Shown here one piece after another: positions 14,393 to 22,254 of a stretch of 40,193 nt of DNA. The DNA is from an uncultured Desulfobulbaceae bacterium (GTDB taxonomy: Bacteria; Desulfobacterota; Desulfobulbia; Desulfobulbales; Desulfocapsaceae): contig CAMZKN010000078.1 in the NCBI GenBank assembly GCA_947311315.1, positions 1-40,193 on the forward strand. Direction: 5' to 3'. The position numbers and the translations under genes are program-made. Below the pieces are notes generated by a model, which made no database searches, was not told where the DNA came from, and was given only the letters and a program-made list of their open reading frames with translations. The stretch's first letter is position 1. Each line of letters starts with the position of its first letter.

Positions 14393-15718
14393 ATGCAAAA
14401 AGTCTTTATTACAACACTTGGTTGCAAGGTCAATCAATTTGAATCTGCAGCCTTTAAAACAGGATTTGAGGCAGCGGGTCTTGAAATAGTATCGGCCCAG
14501 GATACGGCTGATATTGTCGTTATAAACAGCTGCGCAGTCACCGGTAGTGCTGGCGCCCAGTCACGAAAAGCTATTCGCCGGGCATTACGAATGCACCCCA
14601 ATGCCGAAATCATCATTACGGGCTGTTACGCAGAAATAGGATTAAATGACCTCATAAACGAAGTAGAGCTGACCGGGCGAAAATACCGGTTCATTGGTAA
14701 CAACCACAAGGACAAACTTGTTGCCACGACACTCGGCCACTTCGACGCAGCCGATGACATTCTACCGGGCACAATTCGTATGGCAAAAGATATTTCCCGA
14801 CTTCCTGTCAAACGTTTTAGTGAGCGAAGCAGAGCCTATCTTCGTGTCCAGGACGGGTGTGAGAGCTTTTGCACCTACTGCATCGTCCCCTATACCAGAG
14901 GCCCAAGTAGAAGCCTGCCCCTCGCGGAAGTGCTCGATCAGGCAAGGATATTTGCAGAAGAAGGCCACAGGGAAATTGTGCTGACCGGTATCCATCTCGG
15001 CAATTATGGACGGGATCTCCCCGAACAGGAAAATATAATTTCTCTTCTTGAGATGCTTTCCACATCCACTCCAGAAGTGGCATATCGCATAAGCTCTCTT
15101 GAACCGATGGAAATTGACGATACACTGCTCACCTTGATACAGGAAAGAAATAATATCCAACCTCACTTGCATATCCCATTGCAAAGCGGTAACGACGTGA
15201 TACTTTCCAGAATGGGTCGTAGATACACTACCCGGCAATTTAGAAAGGTTGTTCAACGTTGTCGACAATATCTCCCCAACGGTGCCATTGGTATTGATAT
15301 ACTCGCAGGTTTCCCCGGAGAAACCGAAGAACAGTTCAACGATTGCAGGACGTTTCTCGAATCTCTTGACTTCACCTACCTCCATGTTTTCCCCTATTCC
15401 ATCCGACCGGGAACAGTTGCCGCCGACTTTAAAGATCAGGTTCCAGGCCCCATCAAAGAGAGTCGTGTTGCCATCCTTCGAGAACTAAGTGACAGGAAAA
15501 AACAACGTTTTTACCAGAGCCAGCTCGGCAGAACACTTCCCGTCCTTGTGGAGGGAAAACGTAACAGTGAAGGCAGGCTCAAAGGTTTTACCTCCAATTA
15601 TATCAGCGTTCAGTTTGACGGACCGGATTCGTTACTCAACGCAACTACCACCGTTCAACTCATTGATCTGGAAAAAGATATCGTTTTTGCCGAAAGGACA
15701 GAAAACCATGAAAATTGA
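14393..15718 (+). CDS. mtaB: tRNA t6A37 methylthiotransferase MtaB
   Basis: A 441-residue radical-SAM methylthiotransferase that converts t6A37 to ms2t6A37 in tRNA. The N-terminal UPF0004 domain has cluster cysteines C11 ('TTLGCKVNQFE'), C47 ('INSCAVTG') and C78 ('ITGCYAE'). The radical-SAM C-x3-C-x2-C is C156, C160, C163. A C-terminal TRAM domain contains 'LVEGKRNSEGRLKGFT'. The 'LGCKVNQ' form and the length point to MtaB and not MiaB or RimO. It is probably in one operon with mnmA, and its end overlaps cinA by 11 nt. Confidence 0.95.
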   Translation: MQKVFITTLGCKVNQFESAAFKTGFEAAGLEIVSAQDTADIVVINSCAVTGSAGAQSRKAIRRALRMHPNAEIIITGCYAEIGLNDLINEVELTGRKYRFIGNNHKDKLVATTLGHFDAADDILPGTIRMAKDISRLPVKRFSERSRAYLRVQDGCESFCTYCIVPYTRGPSRSLPLAEVLDQARIFAEEGHREIVLTGIHLGNYGRDLPEQENIISLLEMLSTSTPEVAYRISSLEPMEIDDTLLTLIQERNNIQPHLHIPLQSGNDVILSRMGRRYTTRQFRKVVQRCRQYLPNGAIGIDILAGFPGETEEQFNDCRTFLESLDFTYLHVFPYSIRPGTVAADFKDQVPGPIKESRVAILRELSDRKKQRFYQSQLGRTLPVLVEGKRNSEGRLKGFTSNYISVQFDGPDSLLNATTTVQLIDLEKDIVFAERTENHEN

Positions 15719-16952
15719 AATTATCGCAATTGGAGACGAACTCACATCCGGAAGAATTTTAAACACCACAAGTAGTTTTGCCGCCAGAAACCTCTTTGAG
15801 GCCGGTTATGAGATCTACGCCATGAACACTATCGGGGATACTCCAAGCCTTATTGGAGAAGCGCTCAAAAGGGCATTGAGCCGAACGGACGCCATTCTGG
15901 TCACCGGTGGCCTCGGCACGACCGATGACGACATGACCAACGAGGCCGTTTCAAAAGCTCTCAATAGACCAACCATGCCCAACCTTGAGATACTCTCCAA
16001 TATTCGCGCCCATCTCGACGAAATTACGAATGAACCGGTAAGCCAACTGGAAAAACTTGCGTGGTTACCTTCTGGTGCGGAAGCCCTCAACCCCGGCTCC
16101 CGCATGGCGGGCTATCAACTGATTCATGAGGATAAGCCCATCTTTTTCCTGCCTGGAATACCCAGTCAGATGCGACAACTTCTTGTGGAACAGGTTCTGC
16201 CAAAACTTGCAACCTGGGGGCAGGATCACCGCCTGGCAACATACCAGCGTGTATTTCGTATTTTCAATCTTCCGGAAACAGAAGTTAACCGTCGCATTGC
16301 AACCCTTGATCTCAACACGGATGTCCACATCGGCTACTACCCGGTTTTTCCTGAGGTACATTTAAGTCTGATTGTCCGTGACAAAAAAAACAATAATGCT
16401 AAACGGCTGTTCAAGTCATCCTGCAAGGCGATCAACACTGTTCTTGGAGATTCCATCTATGGACATGACCGTGACAGCATGGAAAGAATTGTCGGCAAGC
16501 TCCTGCGGGAAAATGAACTCACGATAGCACTTGCCGAATCCTGCACAGGGGGCCTGATTTGTGGAAAAATCACCAACTCACCAGGCAGCTCTTCCTACCT
16601 TCTTGGCGGAGTTGTCGCCTACTCAAATTCTCTCAAAACAGATTATCTCGATGTCCCTGCCACACTTCTTGAAAGTCATGGTGCCGTGAGCAGAGAGGTA
16701 GCTGAGGCAATGGCTGTGGGTGTACGATTACGAACCGGCAGTGACATCGGGCTTGCTGTTACCGGAATAGCCGGGCCCGGCGGCGGAACAGATGAAAAAC
16801 CAGTTGGTACCATATATATAGCCATCGCAACCTCAGAAGAAAACTGGGTTACAAAATTCCATTTTGAGGGTGATCGCGCTCAGATCAGAGAAATTACGGC
16901 CCAGAGTGGACTTGATCTTATCAGGAAATATCTTCTGCAAAAAGTTGAATAA
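15708..16952 (+). CDS. cinA: CinA family protein (NMN deamidase)
   Basis: From the ATG at 15708 the protein is 414 residues, the normal full-length CinA with two domains. The N-terminal MoCF-like domain has 'IAIGDELTSGRILNT' and 'VTGGLGTTDDD'. The C-terminal PncC-type domain has 'IALAESCTGGLICGKI' (around 268-283) and 'AVTGIAGPGGGT'. The C-terminal domain deamidates nicotinamide mononucleotide in NAD salvage. A cinA-recA pairing is seen in many bacteria, and recA follows 99 nt later here. It overlaps mtaB by 11 nt. Confidence 0.95.
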   Translation: MKIEIIAIGDELTSGRILNTTSSFAARNLFEAGYEIYAMNTIGDTPSLIGEALKRALSRTDAILVTGGLGTTDDDMTNEAVSKALNRPTMPNLEILSNIRAHLDEITNEPVSQLEKLAWLPSGAEALNPGSRMAGYQLIHEDKPIFFLPGIPSQMRQLLVEQVLPKLATWGQDHRLATYQRVFRIFNLPETEVNRRIATLDLNTDVHIGYYPVFPEVHLSLIVRDKKNNNAKRLFKSSCKAINTVLGDSIYGHDRDSMERIVGKLLRENELTIALAESCTGGLICGKITNSPGSSSYLLGGVVAYSNSLKTDYLDVPATLLESHGAVSREVAEAMAVGVRLRTGSDIGLAVTGIAGPGGGTDEKPVGTIYIAIATSEENWVTKFHFEGDRAQIREITAQSGLDLIRKYLLQKVE

Positions 16953-17051
16953 GAGAGTAAGATTTTTGTTTCCTAAAGAATGTATTGTAGATAGTATTAT
17001 CCTTCTTTGAATATAATTAATCAGTAACCACAACTCATATCGGAGACCAAT

Positions 17052-18089
17052 ATGGCCGCAGGTGATAAAAAGAATAAAGGCAGCAGCGTTGAGAACGCAA
17101 TCAGCCAGATCCATAGACAATTTGGCAAAGGTTCCATTATGCGCCTTGGTTCACAGGAAGCCGAAAATATTCCAGTAATCCCAACCGGTGCACTTAGCCT
17201 CGATATCGCCCTCGGTGTTGGCGGATTTCCCAAAGGACGGGTTACAGAAATTTACGGCCCTGAGTCATCAGGTAAAACCACTCTTGCTCTGCACGTTGTA
17301 GCCGAGGCCCAGATGGCCGGTGGAACAGCAGCATTTATCGATGCAGAACACGCACTTGATACAAACTACGCAGAACGATTGGGTGTCGATGTCAACAATC
17401 TGCTCGTATCCCAGCCGGACTTTGGCGAACAAGCCCTTGATATTGCAGAAATACTCATTCGATCAGGTGGTGTGGATGTCATTGTTATTGACTCAGTTGC
17501 AGCACTAGTACCCCGCGCCGAGATTGATGGCAACGCAGGTGATGCCCATGTCGGATTGCAGGCCCGACTCATGTCCCAGGCCATGCGAAAATTTACAGGA
17601 GTCCTCAGCCGAAGCAACACTGTCCTCATCTTTATCAATCAGATACGCATGAAAATAGGGGTAATGTTTGGAAACCCTGAAACCACTACAGGTGGTAATG
17701 CTCTGAAATTTTATTCTTCACTTCGACTTGACATTCGAAGAATTGGGCAAATTAAGGATGGTCAGGAAGTTGTCGGTAACAGAACAAAGGTAAAAGTAGT
17801 TAAAAACAAAGTGGCGCCTCCTTTTAAACTAGCGGAATTTGATATTGTCTACGGCGAAGGTATTTCTAAAATTGGAGATATGCTGGATCTTGCCGTAGAC
17901 CTTGAGATTGTCGAAAAAAGTGGCTCATGGTACTCCTACAAAGACGAAAGAATTGGCCAGGGTAGAGAAAATGCCAAACGTTTTCTCGCCGACCAGCCCC
18001 AAATGTGTCTGGAAATCGAAAACGGTGTTCGATCTGCCTACGGTATGGCTCCTGCCGTGCCCGCAGTAGAAAGTGATCCCGAAAAATAA
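17052..18089 (+). CDS. recA: Recombinase RecA
   Basis: A 345-residue RecA of normal length. It has the Walker A 'GPESSGKTT' (69-77), Walker B '[14 protein letters not shown]', the L2 loop '[16 protein letters not shown]', and a variable C-terminal tail ending in acidic residues. It forms filaments on single-stranded DNA, carries out strand exchange and stimulates LexA self-cleavage. The Shine-Dalgarno is CGGAG. In the 99-nt upstream spacer I recognise no LexA-type operator of the E. coli or Gram-positive kind, so SOS control is not shown by the sequence. A terminator follows. Confidence 0.98.
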   Translation: MAAGDKKNKGSSVENAISQIHRQFGKGSIMRLGSQEAENIPVIPTGALSLDIALGVGGFPKGRVTEIYGPESSGKTTLALHVVAEAQMAGGTAAFIDAEHALDTNYAERLGVDVNNLLVSQPDFGEQALDIAEILIRSGGVDVIVIDSVAALVPRAEIDGNAGDAHVGLQARLMSQAMRKFTGVLSRSNTVLIFINQIRMKIGVMFGNPETTTGGNALKFYSSLRLDIRRIGQIKDGQEVVGNRTKVKVVKNKVAPPFKLAEFDIVYGEGISKIGDMLDLAVDLEIVEKSGSWYSYKDERIGQGRENAKRFLADQPQMCLEIENGVRSAYGMAPAVPAVESDPEK

Positions 18090-18100
18090 GTCCAAAAAAA

Positions 18101-18129
18101 CAAAGAGGAGTCCTATCTACTCCTCTTTG
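18101..18129. terminator. Terminator hairpin after recA
   Basis: A perfect 11-bp stem, CAAAGAGGAGT (18101-18111) with ACTCCTCTTTG (18119-18129). A run of A lies just before it, while the downstream side has only a weak T content, so it works best as a minus-strand or factor-aided terminator. Even so, it is the only candidate for ending the recA transcript. Confidence 0.65.
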
Positions 18130-18178
18130 ACAGTCTATTCCTCTTCTTCATTTTTGTTTTTCTGCACAGGCAACCATT

Positions 18179-19582
18179 GTGACCCAAAAAAAGACAACCG
18201 TCAGAACAGACTACGATGTCATTATTGTCGGAGGAGGTCCCGCTGGACTTTTTGCTGCGTATTATCTAGGCGAACACTCCAACCTTGATGTTTTAGTCAT
18301 TGAAAAAGGTAAATCTTCCCTCAAACGAAAATGCCCCATCAAAGATTCCGGCTGCATTAAGTGTAAACCATGCAATATTCTCTGTGGCATTGGTGGCGCC
18401 GGTCTTTTTTCTGATGGCAAGCTCAACTTTATTCACAAACTCGGGAAAACTGACCTTACCCAATTCCTCGACACATCAGCGGCCATGTCTCTCATAAACG
18501 AGACTGAAGCTATTTTTAACCGCTTTAATATGGATGGTCAGGTGTATCCCACGGATATGGATAAAGCCAAGGACATCCGAAAAGATGCCAGAAAACAGGG
18601 CATTGACCTGCTGATTATCAAACAGAAGCATTTGGGTAGTGACAACCTGCCAAATCATATCGCAAAAATGGCCGACTATATTGCCGATACAGGTGTCACA
18701 TTCCACTCTCTGGAAGAAGCCAAAGAATTAATAGTAGACCAGGATTCTGTTACCGGCGTCAAAACCAACAAACGAAATTATAGTGCACCAAATGTCATTC
18801 TTGCCCCCGGACGTGTCGGCGCTGAATGGGTCGCAAGTATCGCGCGGGATAATGGCCTTGAGCTTTCCCAACGTGGCATAGAAGTTGGTGTACGGGTAGA
18901 AGTACACAATGAGATCATGCAGGATCTCTGTTCTATCATTTACGATCCCACATTTTTTATCCGTACCAGTAAATATGACGATCAAACCCGAACATTTTGT
19001 ACTAATTTAGGTGGATTTGTAGCCCTGGAAAATTACCAGGACTTTGTCTGTGTCAACGGACATGCCTATATGGACAACAAATCGGATAACACCAACTTTG
19101 CCTTTCTCTCAAAAGTTGTATTAACCGACCCCGTGGAAGACAATCAGGCTTATGGTGAATCCATAGGAAAACTCGCAACCCTTATTGGTGGCGGCAAACC
19201 AATTCTCCAGAGATACGGCGATTTAAAAAGAGGAAGACGGTCAACCTGGAACCGGGTGAAAAACAGCTATATCGAACCGACCCTGAAAAGTGTTACATGT
19301 GGTGACATTGCAATGGCACTACCGGAACGTATCTTAACCAATCTGATAGACGGACTTGATCAACTCAATCAGATTATTCCCGGCGTTGCAAATGATGAAA
19401 CCCTTCTCTACGCCCCTGAAATCAAGTTCTTTGCCACACAAATTGCAACAACAGGCAATCTGGAAACAACAATCAAAGGACTATTTGTTGCAGGCGATGG
19501 GCCCGGTGTTGCCGGAAATATAGTATCTGCCACTGCAACCGCTCTCATTCCAGCAAAAGAGATCATCAGGAGAAATCCATAA
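18179..19582 (+). CDS. FAD-dependent dehydrogenase (COG2509-like), function unknown
   Basis: A 467-residue flavoprotein starting at a GTG. The N-terminal Rossmann motif reads 'DVIIVGGGPAGLFAA' (about 12-26), and the C-terminal FAD contact is 'GLFVAGDGPGVAGN'. Between residues 50 and 70 lies a striking cysteine cluster, 'CPIKDSGCIKCKPCNILC', then 'GIGGAGLFSDGKLN'. Such proteins are widespread in anaerobes but have no assigned substrate. The cysteines could hold an iron-sulfur centre or act as a redox relay. A rubredoxin gene with its own promoter follows 105 nt later, so an electron-transfer partnership is possible but unproven. Confidence 0.8.
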   Translation: MTQKKTTVRTDYDVIIVGGGPAGLFAAYYLGEHSNLDVLVIEKGKSSLKRKCPIKDSGCIKCKPCNILCGIGGAGLFSDGKLNFIHKLGKTDLTQFLDTSAAMSLINETEAIFNRFNMDGQVYPTDMDKAKDIRKDARKQGIDLLIIKQKHLGSDNLPNHIAKMADYIADTGVTFHSLEEAKELIVDQDSVTGVKTNKRNYSAPNVILAPGRVGAEWVASIARDNGLELSQRGIEVGVRVEVHNEIMQDLCSIIYDPTFFIRTSKYDDQTRTFCTNLGGFVALENYQDFVCVNGHAYMDNKSDNTNFAFLSKVVLTDPVEDNQAYGESIGKLATLIGGGKPILQRYGDLKRGRRSTWNRVKNSYIEPTLKSVTCGDIAMALPERILTNLIDGLDQLNQIIPGVANDETLLYAPEIKFFATQIATTGNLETTIKGLFVAGDGPGVAGNIVSATATALIPAKEIIRRNP

Positions 19583-19609
19583 TTATTCAGAGAGAAAACA
19601 ATTTTATTG

Positions 19610-19637
19610 TTGACTCTCAATTTTTTCACATTATAAT
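19610..19637 (+). promoter_or_regulatory. Strong sigma-70-type promoter of the second rubredoxin
   Basis: A -35 TTGACT (19610-19615), a 16-nt spacer and a perfect -10 TATAAT (19632-19637). It lies 50 nt before the rubredoxin ATG, so that gene can be transcribed independently of the FAD protein. Confidence 0.75.
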
Positions 19638-19687
19638 AGCTCTTCGTAATAATAGTTATCATTCTTTAAATAAATGGAGGAAAGACA

Positions 19688-19846
19688 ATGGACAAATGGG
19701 AATGCCCTTGTGGGTATATTTACGATCCGGCAGCAGGTGATGAAGATAATGGTGTAGCCCCAGGTACTGCATGGGAAGATGTTCCTGAAGACTGGGTCTG
19801 TCCTCTTTGCGGTGCAGAAAAAGAATCTTTCTGGAAAGTTGACTGA
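19688..19846 (+). CDS. Rubredoxin with an unusual C-x-C first knuckle
   Basis: A 52-residue protein with a GGAGG ribosome-binding site. It has the rubredoxin fold markers: '[14 protein letters not shown]', '[20 protein letters not shown]' and the second knuckle C38-x2-C41. The first knuckle, however, is C6-P-C8-G, with one residue fewer than the normal C-x2-C; the other rubredoxin in this window is canonical. The reading frame is otherwise intact, so this is not a frameshift. The shorter loop should change geometry and redox potential of the iron site. It has its own strong promoter and a very strong terminator. Confidence 0.9.
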   Translation: MDKWECPCGYIYDPAAGDEDNGVAPGTAWEDVPEDWVCPLCGAEKESFWKVD

Positions 19847-19874
19847 TCTATAAAAACAAGCTTTAAAGTATAGC

Positions 19875-19911
19875 AAAAGAGGCGAGACATTGATTATGTC
19901 TCGCCTCTTTT
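19875..19911. terminator. Strong bidirectional terminator
   Basis: A perfect 16-bp stem, AAAAGAGGCGAGACAT (19875-19890) with ATGTCTCGCCTCTTTT (19896-19911), has a TGATT loop and T runs on both strands. It ends the rubredoxin transcript on the plus strand and the oxidase/selenoprotein transcript on the minus strand. Confidence 0.92.
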
Positions 19912-19928
19912 ATTTAACACATCAAATT

Positions 19929-20264
19929 TTATGGAATCAATGTCTCATACATCTCCACGTTATATCCGACGTAATATATGTCGCCCTTTCTCAAGGTCGG
20001 TGCACGAAGATTCCCGGTTCTGCCAGTTACCTTTTTCAGCATTGTCTCTTTGTCCGCTGTGGCAGGATCAAATTCGATGATTTTCTTACCGCTTGCCACA
20101 TAAACTTTTTTGGCACCCTCGATAACTTTCCACGCATCTTCACCGTTATAAACTTCCTTTCGGGCACTTACTTCTTCTGCAACACTAATCTGTTTTTCCT
20201 CGAATACCTTCCAGGCATTTTTACAAGACGTTCATCCTTTACGCATATAAGCCCAATCTATCAT
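19929..20264 (-). CDS. ArsC-family selenoprotein (in-frame TGA read as selenocysteine)
   Basis: Reading the minus strand from the ATG at 20264 gives 111 residues if the TGA at 20232-20234 is selenocysteine. The redox motif is then 'RKGUTSCK' (U11, C14), the U-x2-C counterpart of a thioredoxin/ArsC-type C-x2-C. The rest matches the ArsC-like thioredoxin fold, with 'GRTGNLRAPTLRKGD' (81-95) holding the Arg and cis-Pro region. A GGAGG lies 5 nt before this ATG, a better distance than for the ATG one codon upstream (20267). Translation without Sec stops after 10 codons, and there is no restart until late in the gene. Coding is open on both sides of the TGA. It is the last gene after ctaB, 47 nt away, and shares the strong terminator. 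Its substrate is unknown; arsenate reduction is not implied. Confidence 0.85.
20197..20234 (-). promoter_or_regulatory. Bacterial SECIS-like hairpin after the TGA
   Basis: In the mRNA, 12 nt after UGA, AAUGCC (20219-20214) pairs with GGUAUU (20208-20203) over 6 bp, including one G-U. The apical loop is UGGAA, beginning 18 nt after the UGA. A lower stem, UCUU with AGGA, extends it. The position (16-37 nt) and a G within the first two loop bases fit published bacterial SECIS rules, which I apply from memory. Confidence 0.7.
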
Positions 20265-20311
20265 CATTTCCTCCAGTTTTTAAAAAGCTTTATATTATTA
20301 CAATCCGTACT

Positions 20312-21166
20312 TTATGTATAAATCCTCCCCGTCGCAAGCAGAACCATATGAAAAAACAGAGCACCGTTTAACGTTATAAAAAGTAACGCATAATTATTCT
20401 GACGCCTCAGTACCAATTCAATAAAAAAAAGTGCCATCAGTAGAATCGCATTGAAAATAACAGCTCCCTTTATATAAATGGTAAATGGTAAAGGTAACGT
20501 AAGAAAAAGAACCATAGTAAAGGCCAGTGCACCAATCCAGGTAACTAAAAATCTTTTCAATCTGCTTTCTTTGAAAATTTTCAATAGATGAGGCAAGGTA
20601 CTTTGCAGATAATCTTCTTTATGATTGAGAAGAATAAGTAAAAAATGCGGTACCTGCCAAAGAACCAGCAAGGTAATGATAAGACCTGGAACATAACCTA
20701 TAATTTCACCACCTCCGGCGAGCCAGCCAATATATGGAGGTAAGGCTCCACTTATAAGCCCAGGCACCAAAGACAGAACAGTTTTTTGCTTTAGAAGCGT
20801 GTACACTCCGTTATACAAAACAACCGCAACCATGGCCACAAAACATGCAATTGCTGCGTCGGAGGCCAGACAAAGAATATTCACCCCCACAACAAGCAGA
20901 ATAACAGACTGAAATATAGCCTGAGTAGTGGTAAGAACACCTTTTGGCAGGGGCCTGTTTCTGGTACGCTTCATCTTGCCATCAAGCTGATATTCCTGCA
21001 CACTGTTTAGAGTTGCTGCCCCGGTGGCAATAATAAAAACGCCAAATCCTGCAGCCAGAGAATTTAGCGTAAAAGGAGAGCTGGCAAGTAAAAAGCCAAA
21101 AAATGTGGTCGCCCCAATAAGCAGACAGAGACCTGTTTTTGCAAGCTGTAACCTTGCAATCAGCAT
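20312..21166 (-). CDS. ctaB: Protoheme IX farnesyltransferase
   Basis: Makes haem O from haem B, the first step to haem A for the oxidase. From the ATG at 21166 it is 284 residues; this start lies 1 nt after the coxB stop, so the two are translationally coupled. A longer frame upstream overlaps coxB and is not needed. The UbiA-family membrane protein has about 8-9 spans. The prenyl-diphosphate motif 'NSVQEYQLDGKMKRTRNRP' has Glu where the first Asp is usual. The second polar loop reads 'LNHKEDYLQ'. Confidence 0.9.
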   Translation of the reverse strand: MLIARLQLAKTGLCLLIGATTFFGFLLASSPFTLNSLAAGFGVFIIATGAATLNSVQEYQLDGKMKRTRNRPLPKGVLTTTQAIFQSVILLVVGVNILCLASDAAIACFVAMVAVVLYNGVYTLLKQKTVLSLVPGLISGALPPYIGWLAGGGEIIGYVPGLIITLLVLWQVPHFLLILLNHKEDYLQSTLPHLLKIFKESRLKRFLVTWIGALAFTMVLFLTLPLPFTIYIKGAVIFNAILLMALFFIELVLRRQNNYALLFITLNGALFFHMVLLATGRIYT

Positions 21167-21167
21167 C

Positions 21168-21764
21168 TCAGTCGCTCTCCTCTTCAAGCCATGTGAGATA
21201 TTCTTTTTCCGAGACAATATGCAGCTTTGCCAGCATTTCTGAATGCCCCATACCGCAGTATTCAGTACATTGAATATCGTAATCACCAAGGTCGTCGGCG
21301 AAAAACCACGCATAGGTTTTCATCCCCCTGACAGCATCAACCTTCACACGAAAAGCGGGCAGAAAAAAACTGTGCAGAACATCAGTCGAGGTAATATTAA
21401 GCTTTATTGCCCTTCCCTGCGGCACGACAAGTTCATTCTCTGATTCTTTTTCGTTATCATAGATAAAAATCCATGAAAACATCTGAGCTTCGACCTCAAT
21501 TTCCAGCGCGCCATCGGGTACCGTACGCAACCCCATGTAAGATGTCCAGCCTACATAGAACATGGATAATGCAATCAAAGTTGGAATAATAGTCCAGAAT
21601 ATTTCCAGTTTATAGTTATCACGAATATCCGAGGCGACGGGATTCTTACTGCGCCTGTATTTGACCACGAAGTAAACCATCACGATGGTGATGCCGAACA
21701 ACAGGAAAACGGATACTCCAAGTATATACCAGAATGCCAGATCCACACCTTGTACCGGATTCAT
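21168..21764 (-). CDS. coxB: Cytochrome c oxidase subunit II
   Basis: From the ATG at 21764, which has AGAGGTGA upstream, it is 198 residues; a GTG three codons earlier is less well placed. Two membrane helices (about 10-34 and 53-75) precede a periplasmic cupredoxin domain. The full CuA site is present: H131, C166, E168, C170, H174 and M177 ('CTEYCGMGHSEM'). There is no fused cytochrome c domain, so it takes electrons from a separate cytochrome c. It lies inside the minus-strand oxidase operon. Confidence 0.95.
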   Translation of the reverse strand: MNPVQGVDLAFWYILGVSVFLLFGITIVMVYFVVKYRRSKNPVASDIRDNYKLEIFWTIIPTLIALSMFYVGWTSYMGLRTVPDGALEIEVEAQMFSWIFIYDNEKESENELVVPQGRAIKLNITSTDVLHSFFLPAFRVKVDAVRGMKTYAWFFADDLGDYDIQCTEYCGMGHSEMLAKLHIVSEKEYLTWLEEESD

Positions 21765-21776
21765 AGTTCTCACCTC

Positions 21777-22064
21777 TTACCTGAAAGCCACATCGAAAAA
21801 CGTAAAACCAATCATAATTATAAGAAAAGTCACAGTACTAATAAAAGACAGGTAAATAACCGGCCCTTCGTATTTCAGATGCATGAAAAAGAGCAACACA
21901 AATGTTACCTTTATACAGGCAATAGCCAGTGCCACCGGCACATTAAAAAAACCAAGATCCACATAGGACACCCCAACGGTAATCCCGGTAAGAACAACTA
22001 AGGTAGCGAGAACCATAGCCAGTTTTTTGTAACTGAGAATATGATGCTCTTCCTGTTTTTCCAC
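21777..22064 (-). CDS. Cytochrome c oxidase subunit IV (prokaryotic type)
   Basis: A 95-residue membrane protein with three hydrophobic spans (about 14-36, 41-61 and 68-91). It contains 'KVTFVLLFFMHLKYEG', the usual signature of the bacterial subunit IV (COX4_pro) family. It starts at a GTG with AAGGAGA 8 nt upstream. It packs against the core subunits and helps assembly. It is separated from coxC by a palindromic element of about 150 nt but overlaps the same transcriptional direction; coxB follows 12 nt later. Confidence 0.88.
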   Translation of the reverse strand: MEKQEEHHILSYKKLAMVLATLVVLTGITVGVSYVDLGFFNVPVALAIACIKVTFVLLFFMHLKYEGPVIYLSFISTVTFLIIMIGFTFFDVAFR

Positions 22065-22083
22065 AATAAAAGTCTCCTTTTCA

Positions 22084-22235
22084 GTAACTATTCAGCACAC
22101 GGTAAAAACTATTGTAATAGCACGGAATGTAACTGTTCAGCAGTGCCTTGCATGTCCATAAGCGCCCCGGCCAGCTATACACCTGTATGCTGGTCGTGGT
22201 GATCGTGGGCAGGTGAGGTGCTGCTGAATAGTTAC
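22084..22235. repeat. Palindromic intergenic element, copy A
   Basis: Two direct half-sites, GTAACTATTCAGCA (22084-22097) and GTAACTGTTCAGCA (22129-22142), are followed by an inverted one, CTGCTGAATAGTTAC (22221-22235). The last two delimit a 107-nt imperfect palindrome with an inner stem, GGCCAGC with GCTGGTC. A related element lies at 26111-26266 with the same layout in the opposite orientation. It fills the coxC-subunit IV gap. Confidence 0.75.
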
Positions 22236-22254
22236 CCTCTTCAGACACTTCTTT

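Noticed and set aside
16953..17051. A LexA/SOS box upstream of recA
   Set aside because: I found no match to the E. coli or Gram-positive LexA operators; a lineage-specific box cannot be judged by eye.
20312..21313. Longer CtaB starting at 21313
   Set aside because: It overlaps coxB by about 145 nt, and the added residues are coxB in another frame; ATG 21166 directly follows the coxB stop.
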